DNA of 64,000 nucleotides from Nothophaeocryptopus gaeumannii (Eukaryota; Ascomycota; Dothideomycetes; Mycosphaerellales; Mycosphaerellaceae), in assembly GCA_031771865.1 (NCBI GenBank), contig JASISA010000025.1, positions 1,798,001-1,862,000 on the forward strand, in the 5' to 3' direction. This document shows positions 52,841 to 63,160 of this stretch, in pieces (within the stretch, counting starts at the first letter, position 1; the number at the start of each line of letters is the position of its first letter). The notes below the pieces were generated by a model. The model was not told where the DNA came from. It searched no databases and saw nothing but the letters and a program-made list of their open reading frames with translations. The position numbers and the translations under genes are program-made.

Positions 52841-53703
52841 CGTTAAAAGGAGTCGCGTACTGTGTTCACTGTGGCGGCTGGGCTAGATCGATCTCGGCGG
52901 GAGGCTGACTGCGAGGATCTGGTGACTACAGCATGCGATTGCAGTGGATATTGGAGGATGGAAGGGTTGTCTTTCGTGCGATATGCGTCACAAGCCAGCG
53001 CTATGACTGCGAAACTGAAGAAAGTCTGGCGGTTCAAAAATAAGCTATGTCAGGGATACTCGGCTGCTCCCTCTAACGCAAAGTCTAAAATCGCGACTGC
53101 CTACAGTAGTCCGACACCATTTTCACAACACCATACTTCGACCTCACAACAAAGCAGTAGGAACCGAAGAGACAAAGCGAGTTAGTGCATGTCTGAACCT
53201 GAATGTGACAGCAGCATCTGGTCCATGATGCGGCAAACATCAACGTGGTACATTACTATGGTTGCCAGCCTCCACACAAACCTCTCCTGTTCAGGAGGTC
53301 GTTGTCATCCTCCATAGCCTGGCTGTGGTGTGTATGGTAAGACTGGGCGTGATGAGGACATTGGGGGAGTAAGGGCCGAGGCGGCAATGATGTCTACACT
53401 AATGAATAGAGCCATCTGAATGGCGGCCGATATATCCAACAACCTAAGCCTTGAATGTGTCGATGTCGAGCGGTATACGAAGACGATGCAATTCGTGAGT
53501 GCAAGCCCATCTGCATTCTTCAATGAGATTGCTGACCAAAACCAGGATTATACTGACATTCAACCGATATATCCAGATTGACTCCGAAGGTTTAGGTACA
53601 TAATCACAGCATACGCCAAGCACAAGCACCTGTCCGCCTGCGAATGTCTTGAGCGAGGCTATCAGGGTTCCTTTGCATTGATATCGCCCCCTCTCGAGCC
53701 ATC
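52841..53703. other. intergenic
   Basis: This is the promoter of FRS2 and the 3' flank of the decayed family member. A minus frame ending SSSRPVLPYTPQPGYGG (stop at 53305) looks like a possible protein tail but has no supported upstream exon. Confidence 0.35.
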
Positions 53704-54305
53704 TTATGCCGGATCCTTCTTCATGAACCCCACCATCCTCTGATGGAACGCCTCGGACGAAGTCATGAAGCGCTCCCAGATGAAAGATCCTCTGCCCTTC
53801 ACCACTTCCTGCCATGTCGTAATGATCTGACTCTCGCTCATGACATGGATTGTGAGAGCGTTCTTGCGTCACACGTTGCGATCAGTCTGGATGCCAGCCT
53901 TCAGCAAGGCGCTTCGAAGCGCCACCCACTGCGAACTACCGCCATCGACTTTCAGCTCCGCCTGTGCGCCAGTTCCAGTTGCGGCCGACGTGATGGTGAG
54001 CGATTTGATGCCTTCCAGAGCCCGAGCTGGTTGAGTTTTGAGCCATTTGATGAGGGGCGCTGTGTTATTGTCTCGAACAGTGGGCTTGAAGTCGCGGTTG
54101 CGATAGGAGACCAGGTTGCATCGCCACGTACCTGGTGGCATGTGCGTGTCAGGCTCGGTGCAGAGTCCCGGATTTTGGTGGCATCCAAGGATGAAACCCC
54201 GAGGTCGACAACTCGAGGCTTGCTTTTCGATGGCTTGTAGAATGAGAGCTCGTAGATGTCATTGCGCAGCGCAGCCGGCAATTTATTGAGACGCGAGCTC
54301 TCCAT
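53704..54305 (-). pseudogene. broken LPxELRNxIY-family gene
   Basis: From ATG 54305 the frame reads MESSRLNKLPAALRNDIYEL, then SLTRTCHQVRGDA (box 2). A frameshift near 54120 moves to YRNRDFKPTVRDNNTAPLIK, then SQWVALRSALLKAGI (W block). TGA at 53869 interrupts the continuing frame, which goes on protein-like (SESQIITTWQEVVKGRGSFI) to TAA 53704. Two very short introns (47 and 42 nt, with GTACGT and GTGTGA donors) could remove both lesions but would delete conserved residues. This is the only family copy on the minus strand. Confidence 0.6.
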
Positions 54306-54719
54306 AGTGCTGTATTTAGGGAGACGATGCTGGGGAAGTGGTATCGAAAGAGCAGATTGTCTCTGCCATGTTGAGGGGCTGCAGGTAGAAGCACGGGTGT
54401 CTAACTCTAACAGCCTCAAAGGACGTCTGTGCTTTTGCTTGTGAAACTGACATCGCAGTCCCTTCGGTTACGACTTTGCAATCACTTTGGTCATTCTCGA
54501 CATGGCATCAGATCTCGGTGGCAGCGTCAATCTCGTCAGTCTCGAACAATATTGGGTGAAAGAGAAGATCGAGGAGTGAGGTTGATTTGTCGGCGGTCGA
54601 TCTCTCGCACAGCGCCTTCTGCTTCGCACGAATTGCCATAGCATCGCCTCCCACCCTGGCGCTGATGCCGGTTGCGAGAATAGAGTCCGCCGGTTGAGAA
54701 CTTTGACTACACTGCAGTC
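54306..54719. promoter_or_regulatory. divergent promoter region
   Basis: This 414 bp lies between the broken minus-strand family member and the plus-strand peptidase-like gene. No coding frame is supported. Confidence 0.35.
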
Positions 54720-55670
54720 ATGCCTCTTCTCGCATCGGCTGTCGAAACGCCAGAGCAAACTCACGTCAGAGAGTTGCTTGATCAGCTGGTGACGGAAACC
54801 ACAGACCCTCACTTCATTCGATTTCTAGCAGATAGCGCCTCCGAAAGTGTCCATCCCATCCTAGCTAAAGATCGCTGGACTAATTTGAGCGATCTTGACC
54901 TGATTCACATCGGTCCCGCTCTTGTTCTCGCCAGCAGCATGCTGCAAAGCAAGGCCGGCTTACACTTCTGGCATGCGCTCCTGTATGGTCGGCAGAGTCT
55001 CACAAATGACACACAAAGTCGCCCACCAAGGTCTTTCATCGCAGTTATGCAGATGTGACAAAGCCACTTCCAGACAAAGAAGGCCAGAAGACCCGAAATG
55101 CTCTCAGAGAGCTGTCGCGGTCGTTGACGTTCGAGCAAGGCGAACTACGAGGAGAAGTGACTGGGCTGACTGAGAGTGACATTGGCGACTTCATACAGCC
55201 AGGGGAAACCGGCACACGTAGCGTCATTACCATCAACTCCGCAGTCATCGAAGACCTTCAGCTACATGCGAAAATAACGACAAGGTCACCTGTCGCCCTC
55301 AAGCGCTGTTGGCTCAATACGGCCTCCACGATCGTGCATGAAATCGCTCACGCACTGAACAACGCCGTAAACGGTCCACACAACGAGATGTTCTATGAGA
55401 ACGACGGCTCCATAGAGATGGGCTTCGCCATCGAGAAGGTGTTGCTCGGCGGCTCGCTTCACTCTGTCGACTGGAATACCTCACATGTGGTGTTGCATGT
55501 CATGAAGATGCCCTGTCCTTCGTACCACAAACACTACCTCTCCACGGGCTCGGCGTGGGCTGTGTCGGCTGTGCCGTCGGGGAGACAAGTGAGCATCAAA
55601 CGGATGACTGATGGCCCATGGGGAGGTTGAGAGGTTCTTCACGGGGTCATTTTGGAAGGATCTTCTCTGA
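54720..55670 (+). CDS. zincin-like metallopeptidase (HExxH) of unknown family
   Basis: Exons 54720-54982, 55045-55588 and 55626-55670 are in phase and give 283 aa. Intron 1 (62 nt, ATGACAC branch) is convincing. Intron 2 is only 37 nt. The centre carries STIVHEIAHALNNAVNG, the zinc-binding HExxH, followed by NDGSIEMGFAIEK, which could supply a Glu third ligand as in gluzincins. SAWAVSAVPSGRQ and FFTGSFWKDLL form the end. There is no signal peptide, so an intracellular enzyme is likely. After the TGA (55668), a perfect-looking intron (55679-55728, GTAAGC...ACTGAAAC...CCAG) hints that the gene once continued and is truncated. Confidence 0.6.
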
Positions 55671-55802
55671 GAGTGTGGTAAGCCCAATGGCGCCTGTGTT
55701 GGCTTTGGATGATACTGAAACACCCAGAAGACAGAAGGAGATACATGGCGGCTATGAGGTTGCCTTCAATCAGAACCATGCAATGCTAATGCAACACCGC
55801 AA

Positions 55803-56481
55803 ATGCGTCCTTTCCCATCCAGCCGCCACCTCGTTACCACTACCAACCTCTACGCAGTCTATCTCGACGACAATCTCTACAACTTCTCCGCTCGGCGCCG
55901 AGCGCTCTCACTTCTGAGCGATCGCGACATGAACATCCTTGAAGACGCCCTGTGCTACTGCTTGGCGCACGAGGGCTTGCCTGACGCCAATGTCGCCTTC
56001 ACCATCTATACGATCCTGCGCCAGGATGAGGCCGCGGAGGAGACGGACGAGAGAGGCGAAGATCTCAAGGATCGTCTCGAAGAGTTGATGATTGACTACG
56101 CTGGGCAGCACCGCCTTGCTCTCGAAGATGCCAAGATTGACGCTCTGGTCAAGCAGCTGGAAGAAATGGAGAGTGCGCACCAGCAGCGCATGGCGATCTT
56201 GGACGTGATGGAGAACTCCAGCGATCCCGCCGAAGTAGAGAAGGCCCGTCGCAGGTTGTTTTCCATGATCGCGGAAGAGTTGCGCCAAGCTCGCCACGGA
56301 GAAGTACCCTCACGTCTAAACACATGGCGGAGCCGATCAACAGTCCGCCAACATCATCAAGGACTGCGCAGCCGCTGGAGCAGATGAGCACGACAATATC
56401 CAGATGGATACCGGAAATACCGACTACGTGGCGAGCGAGGCAGATGCCCAGAAGCAGGCAGCGCGACCACAGCACGGTTAG
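55803..56481 (+). CDS. hypothetical helical/coiled-coil protein
   Basis: Exons 55803-56303 and 56344-56481 join in phase 0 across a 40 nt intron (GTACCC...AACAG), giving 212 aa. The second exon reads SANIIKDCAAAGADEHDN, which is protein-like and supports the splice despite its short length. The protein is rich in Glu, Ala, Leu and Arg, with heptad-like stretches (LKDRLEELMIDYAGQHRLAL, VKQLEEMESAHQQRMAIL) that suggest a coiled coil. No domain is recognised. It may be the remainder of the peptidase-like transcription unit just upstream, but the frames do not join without an unseen exon. Confidence 0.5.
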
Positions 56482-56822
56482 TGACACCTCTCGACACACT
56501 CAAAAGGGGCGCAGCCGTTTGCAACAGCTTCCACGCGGTCTGGCCTCTGCGCTGGGCCTGAGCGGAGCCATTAAGTTGGTTGAGAGTCAGCACGGCATAG
56601 TGTAAGTAGCGTCGCTAGCGGTAATGACTGACAATCAATGATTTCGATCCAGCAAAGTGAGCCCGGCCCTCTGAATCGTCTAACGTATTTTAAGGTTAGG
56701 TCAGTATTCACGACAAAGAAATGCTTTGCTGAGAAGTGACAAGCAGAAAGTAGTTCTGTAATACCCATCTGCTATCTTGTATCAGCTCTCCCCACAAGCA
56801 AACGTACCTCCTCTCTCCCTTC
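56482..56822. other. convergent intergenic gap
   Basis: This is 3' flanking sequence only. I see no gene or RNA feature. Confidence 0.35.
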
Positions 56823-58468
56823 TTACAACTTCGCTCCAACAGGCATAAACTTCATAGCCTGCCTCACGCCCAAATCCGCAAGCACCTCCTCCGCTCCCCC
56901 CAAAATCGCATCAAACTTATACGTCCGATGAAACATCTCAATAACCCTCCCCATACCCGTCTGCGTCAACCCCCTCCCACCAAAAATATTCGTCGCCTCA
57001 TCCGCAACCTCATGCGCACTCCTCGTAGCGAAAGTCTTCAACATGGCAATCGGCCCACTCAACAACTTTGCCTGCTGATCATAGCTCATCTTAGTCATTT
57101 GATAACACACACTCTCCAACCAAGCCTGGTTCGCTTCGACGTGCTGGATGATTTTGGATATCTTCTGGCGGATGACAGGTTGTTGGATGAGGGCCTTGCC
57201 GAAGACGATACGTTGGTGAGACCATTTGAGGCATTCTTCGAGGACGGTGCGGGACCAGCGGGAGACCATGCAGGCCATCATGAAGCGTTCGTGATTGAAG
57301 TTTGACATGATGACTTGGAAGCCTTTGTGTTCTGGACCGAGGAGGTTGCGTTTCGGGACTTTGACGTTGTTGAATTCGATGTAGGTTGTGCCGGCGGCTT
57401 TGGAGTAGGAGGTTTTGATGGGCTTGAGGTCGATGTTTTCGTCTCTCTCTACGAGAAGAACGGAATAGCCTTTATCGGTCTTGCAGGCTGTTACGAAGTA
57501 GTCACTGAAGATGCCGTTCGTGATCCTGTAGCAATGTCAGTCTGCGTCTAACACCACAGCGAAGTGTCATTCTTACCATTTCTTCGTACCGTTGACAATG
57601 TAGTGCTGGCCATCTTCGCTCAACTCTGCGGTCGTGCGCAGACCAGCAACGTCAGATCCCGCAAAAGCCTCGGTCACCGCCAGACAAATCTTCTTCTTGC
57701 CGGAGAGCACCTCCTTCGATACGCGTTCTCGCAGCTCATCGTCCTTACACCACTGGTGTACAGCCGTCAAAGAAATAGTCATGCCGGCCATATTTCCGTC
57801 TTGAAATCCACGCATATTTGTTCTGACGATCTCCTGGCTCACGATCAAGTCATGGAAGTAGTCGTACTCCTCGCCCTTGACAGCTCCATTGAAGAGTGTG
57901 CGACCATGCAAATGCTTTCCAGGCCCCAACCGACAAGCCAAAAGGTTGACGTCCGCCATCTTGTCAATGAGCTCCTGGCTGATATAGGTCCCATCCGCCT
58001 CTTTCTCTCGTGCCTCGGGCACAATATGTACCTCCACAAACTTTCTGACTGCCTTTCGTAACCGGTGGTGACTCTCGTTGTAATAGGGCGAATGAAACTG
58101 AGGTGCAAGCCAGAGAGGCTCGGCATACGGTACAGTACTCAAGTCGCCGGGTTGAGGATCGATAGCTTCGGGCTTCTCGCCTTCCAATATTCCTATACAC
58201 AAGCTCTTGTACTGTTGAAGGACTTCGTGTCTGTGGAGGTTGTAGAAAGCTTCTGTGGCATCTTGTCCGGCAACCTGGCGAAGGACGACTTCTCCACCTG
58301 GGTGAGCGTCTACGAAGTCGGTAACGTCGTAGACTCTGTGGTCAACAATGACCCAGAGGTCATCTTCCGAGGCGTGCTAGAGAAAGGTATCAACAATGGC
58401 AAGAACAGAATAGTAGTTGGCTTGCGGCTTACCTTCGCGACCTCTTGGCGAGTGAGCTGGCCCGGCAT
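56823..58468 (-). CDS. cytochrome b5/acyl-CoA dehydrogenase fusion
   Basis: Exons 58468-58433, 58376-57577 and 57525-56823 have introns of 56 and 51 nt and give 512 aa. Residues 1-85 form a cytochrome b5 heme domain: SEDDLWVIVDHRVYDVTDF, HPGG with the first heme His, then FYNLHRHEV with the second. The rest is an acyl-CoA dehydrogenase: N-terminal helical domain, a FAD/substrate-binding beta domain around CLAVTEAFAGSDVAGLRTT, and a C-terminal helical domain with ATNIFGGRGLTQTGMGRV and FDAILGGAEEVLADLGVRQA. The fusion is known in fungi. It probably desaturates an acyl-CoA with b5 as electron partner. The substrate and compartment (peroxisome or cytosol) are not evident. Confidence 0.92.
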
Positions 58469-58910
58469 CTTGGAGTTATGGATCGTATTGATGGTAAAGG
58501 GAGTAATAATGCTGTACCCCAGAACGGAAGGCAACGCATTGATTACTCTGTCCGCCACTGGTCGGCATCTTGACAGTGTACTGCTAGCAATGCAGTCCGA
58601 ATGAGCCGAGGTTCGACGCGTGCTGTGCAAAGTCAGCAACAATGGCCGGATCGAGTAATTGCCGAGGCTCTATTGGTCAGTCAGCTTTGACCACTATAAA
58701 TGTTGTGACGTATTGAATACAAATAGAATGGCAGAGAGCGGACTGGATAGTGGCTTTCGGTACATTGACCAGCAGATGGTGTCGAGGGCTGCCTAGCCAT
58801 TATCTCGTACGAATGCGAGAGACATAAGCCGTTCCAAAGCTCATCTTCTTGGCGCATCGCTATCTTGCTCGCCCGTGCAAGAAATGTCCTCCATATCCGC
58901 TCAGGTGCTT
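58469..58910. other. intergenic
   Basis: This is the promoter of the cytochrome b5 fusion gene and the 3' flank of KAP120. No supported frame is present. Confidence 0.4.
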
Positions 58911-61900
58911 CTAGAGTATTTTCAGCTCAGAGAAGGACTTGACGACAGATTTGTCGACATTTACAAGCCAGTGTTCCTGGAACTGCTCGTATCCGCCCGC
59001 GGCAGCGATCGCCTGTTGGAGATGCGTCCTGATGGACTGTGCCAGGTTGACGGTATGCACCTCGTCCGTGTTGGTGAGCGTTCTTCGTCTGGCATCCTCG
59101 GGAGCCTCAGCAGAGCCGTACTCATTCAACGCAGGCGTTGCCCAGACCAAGCAATCGCCATCGATGTCCTCGGTGCCTTCGCGGAGTTCACACAGGATTT
59201 CAGTCCACAGTGTCATCAGCGACTGCAGGTTCAGGAGGATGAATGGTTGGTGGGTCTGAAGGATCCTGGTGAGTGCAAGACACATCAGCTTCTTCCTTCC
59301 AGGATCACCAACGTTCTCAAGATGAGAGAACCACTCTTCCAGAAGCCACTTCATTGTGGACTCGAGGCTTTCACCGCCAAGCACACCGGTTGCGGCTCCC
59401 TGGCAGGTATACAAGAAGCCGTCTAGGGAGCCAAGGATAGCCCGAGCAAAAATGGCAAAGTAGTCCGTCTCGACGATGCCATCCACGGTAGTTTCCTTCC
59501 TGTTAGGCCCAGTTGTACAATGTGCTTCCCAGCTTCCACGCAGGCCCTGCAGGAGTTTTTGAAAGAAGCCAAAATTTCCGTTGTCTGGGTCCGCAGCTTC
59601 AGCCAGCTCGTAGATGATCATGAACGACGCGCTCGAGAATCGGCCCAGGGGTAGAGCAGCTGCGACTTCTTGGCGCTGCGCAAGCCTCAGCATCGTCTCT
59701 ACGACATTGCACACAAGCCCATTTGCATCTGGTTTGAGTCCGGCTCCTAAAAGGTCTGATAGTGCTCGAAGTAGCTCGGTACGAGTCCCTGCGTTCAGCA
59801 TATGCTGTGGTGCGACAAGTACGTAAGATTCAGCAATCTCGAGCGCCTTGCGCAAATGTTCTGACCCAAGCTCGAAGATCGGATACAGGTACTGCACCAA
59901 ATCTAAGAGCTCCGCCGATGCAGCTCCGTCTGGCGTTTGGATCAGAACCGCCGCCCAAAGGTCGAGCGCATCTTCCAGCAAATATACTTGTGTTTCGGAC
60001 CCGGGCTCGACTGCACCCTTAATGATAGGCAGGACCATCTGATGGAGGGGAAGTGAATCGGCCTTCATAGCAGTGACCAATCTCGCTAGGATGGTCAGAA
60101 TCGACTGCTTCATAAGATGCTCGTCCTCTGATTGTTTCCATAAGCCCGGTAAGAGCGTGACGATACGTTCGGCATGCGGTGTGATTTGCTGGTCCATTCG
60201 TTCGACAATGACACTAACAGTGTTGAGCAACGCCATTTTCGTTTCGGTGAGCTCGACTTCTTCGATCAGTTGCATTACCTGGGTGAGGATGGTCTGCGCA
60301 TATGGGAGGAAGCGGTCCACTTTAAACTCCCAGTCATTCGCGATGTTGACGAATTGTCGGCCGGCAGTGACACGCACGACTTGGTCGTTGAGCGGGTCAT
60401 CCTGGTTGAGTAGATGCTGAAAGATTTGATAAACGATGGATCGGCTGTCATCGGACACCTTGACTGATATCCACTGCCCAAGCAAGATCGCAGCTCGTCG
60501 GCGGATTATATTGAACCCTGCAGACTGTTTCTGCACCTCTTGCACGAGGACATCTCGAATGAACGCATCGAAGTCGAGCTGTCTCTGTACGACTGGAGCT
60601 GAGAGTCCAATAGCCGTGTAAACGGAGTCTTTGAACGAAACGTCTTCGTTTTCCGGTTTCGCAACTGAGTAGAAAACATTGAGCAGCGGCTCAACAATGA
60701 CGCCGCTGTAGTTGAGTACCAAGTCAAGAAACAATTTTTCAGAGCACGAGCGGACGGAGAATTCCTATAGATGCAAGTGTCAGCATTCAACAAGGTCCTG
60801 GGGCACGCCAAATAGCTTCAACGTTCAGGTCACTCACCCAGTCTTCACCATCACCTTCTTCTCGCTTCTCCCATTCTTCAGGTTCCTCCACCCACTCCCG
60901 CAAATCACTTGCACGGAAGACGAAGAAGCGCGTGACCAGTGTCTCCATTGCCTCGCGTACGAAATCATTAGTCAGGAGTGTCTGTCTTAAAACCTGGGTC
61001 GCCTGGTCCTTCTCCTCTTTGTCTAGGGGGGTGCGATACTTGAAGGTCTGTGTAGGATTGTGGACCATTTTGACACAAGCGCGTAGAGTCAATAGTCCTT
61101 TCAAGACAAGCTTCTCAATGAACGGCTGGTCCTCTGCTGCGTCACCATCGGAACCGATCTCTGCTGAAGCAACGGCAGACGTAACGGCGTCCTTAGAGCC
61201 GAACTCGTTGCCGAAATCCTTCGCAAGACCCCAGTAAGCTTGAGTGAGCTGCAGCGAATTTGGCAGAAGGGCGAATGCAGCTGGGTGGTCTCGTGCCATC
61301 TCGTGATGGAGCTTTGCTAATTGCACTGCATGCCTCCCAAGAAGTCTAGTCGTATCTGGTGTCGTCGATCCATTTCCGGGAGCGTTGACGAGGGGAAGAA
61401 GGAAACCGAGATGATCGAGTGAGAGGTTCCAGAGTGCTGCGACAGTGGCGTCTCGGTTTGGGTGCTCATACCCCGAGACAAACAGTCGCCTGAGAAGCTT
61501 GATAGCAAGTAGACTTTGCTGCATATCATCTGCGCTGGGCTGGTTTCGCCATTTCTCGACCATTTGGGCATACACGTTGCCCACCACGGCGATGATCTCT
61601 GGAGTAGCTGCCTGCAGATGCTGTCGAGTTCGCTGTAACCGCCCGGTGGACAGCTCCTTGACGATATGCAGTAGGGTGAGCAGAGCTCTCGCTAGCTGCA
61701 AGGGCGGCGTCTCTGGCCATCGTATCACCCCTACGAACCCTGATATTGCGTCCGGCCAGTCGTTTGGAAATTCGTACCTAGCGATTTTGGCCACGACCAA
61801 CGCAGCTTGCAAAGCTAATCGATTATCGGTCTCGTTCAATACGCTCTCGGGCAGTCGAGCGCGAATCATATCCTTGTCCTCTTTAGAGACTGCACTGTTG

Positions 61901-62327
61901 GTCTGATATTAGCGAATGGCGCCCAGATGCTATCCGCTAAGAGCAACGCCAGATCACACAGAGGGAGTGAGAAAGAAAGGGTAAGGCAGTCTGTCTGCCT
62001 AAGCTCGCAAGCTTGTATAGCGTGATCTCGACCGCGGTCAATATTCTCTCTGACTTACTTGGTTGCTGTCTTCCGCCAATACTTATCTATGCCATTCTTC
62101 AGCTGTATGATCGCGAGATATCGGATCTCGACCGGGAGTTGAGGGCTGAGATAGGCGGACTGAAGCAATTTGTAGTAGCTGGCTGCCTTCTCCCATTTGG
62201 CCAACTGCTTTGTGCCTGATTGAATTTGGTTCGGATCGGATGAGGCAGCAGACTGAAGTGTGTTGACAATTTGAGCCTCCGTCAGCGGGTTAGCCTCGCC
62301 CTCAACTTCAATGGAGAAGGATGGCAT
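58911..62327 (-). CDS. KAP120: karyopherin/importin-beta family protein Kap120 (importin-11-like)
   Basis: Exons 62327-62059, 61894-60838 and 60764-58911 have introns of 164 and 73 nt, with phases consistent, and give 1059 aa. The N-terminal importin-beta domain is clear: AEAQIVNTL-like EAQIVNTLQSAASSD, then IRYLAIIQLKNGIDKYWRKT, a hallmark of the importin-11/Kap120 branch, then YEFPNDWPD. The remainder is helical HEAT repeats throughout (for example LLRRLFVSGYEHPN, LLGQWISVKVSDDSR). Kap120 carries cargo such as ribosome-assembly factors into the nucleus. The C-terminus (SVVKSFSELKIL) is complete. Confidence 0.93.
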
Positions 62328-63160
62328 CTCGTCGCCGGTGTGATGGCCTGATAGAGTCGGAGAGCGGCACACGCAAGTATGGAAGACGTGTTGGTCTGTT
62401 CGGTTCTCGTTGTCAAAAAGTCGGACGTGTAAAGTCACGCCGAGGCTTCGAGGCGGAAGTCGCGATTCATGCATCAACATTTGGCACGGGACAGGCCGTT
62501 GCTACCCGACGCACTCAAAAACCGCTGTCCGCCGCTCGCCCTTTGTCCATTTCCTCTTCAGAAAGTTGAAATTTGACCTCCAGCGCAGATAACAGGCAGC
62601 GTGTCGCTTCATCCTACGCACATGCTGCTGTATTAGCTGGACAGAACGACACACGTCTATCAAGAAGCGTCGCGAGCCAATTGGCAACGAGCGAGGACTC
62701 CCGTTACGACGCAACAACCACGACTGCGAAAGCTGAGAGCAGGCAAGCAAGCAAGAAGCTTTGAGCTCACCTAATCACCTGATCCTACCACGCTACTTCA
62801 TATACTGGAGCCGTCGCCTCCGCCCGGCTCATCTACTCAGATACGTCGACATTTGTACCTCCTTCGACTTCTACTCCGCTTTCGATCTCCTCACACGCGT
62901 CGCCTCATCTCCTTCCTCTCCGCTGCTACGGCCTTATCTATGTCTAGCACCTGCCATACCACCAGCTTCTTCAGACCCAACAACCACCACTCCCTCGCCG
63001 CCGCTATTGCAGTCATCGTGAAGATGTCTGCATAAGCGTGTGCAGGTCACGCGAGCAATATGGCCTGTATGCGTAGCCTTCATTGGTTCTACACCTACTG
63101 AAGGCCACCGTCTAAGCAAGAGCGATCACACCTGAAGAGTAGTCTTGATATCGCCAGAGT
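62328..63160. other. divergent promoter region
   Basis: This 0.8 kb lies between the KAP120 start and the next plus-strand gene. CT-rich sequence (62810-63010) gives chance frames such as 62761-63021 plus. It is probably 5' UTR and promoter of the gene at 63161. Confidence 0.4.

Noticed and set aside
53444..53872. Minus-strand 142-codon frame below the broken family gene
   Set aside because: It overlaps, in another frame, the region where the decayed family member continues with clear coding character (SESQIITTWQEVVK).
55618..55917. Frame containing ESVVSPMAPVLALDD joined to the peptidase-like gene
   Set aside because: It is one base out of phase with FFTGSFWKDLL, and no acceptor restores it. 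Part of it also looks like intron sequence.
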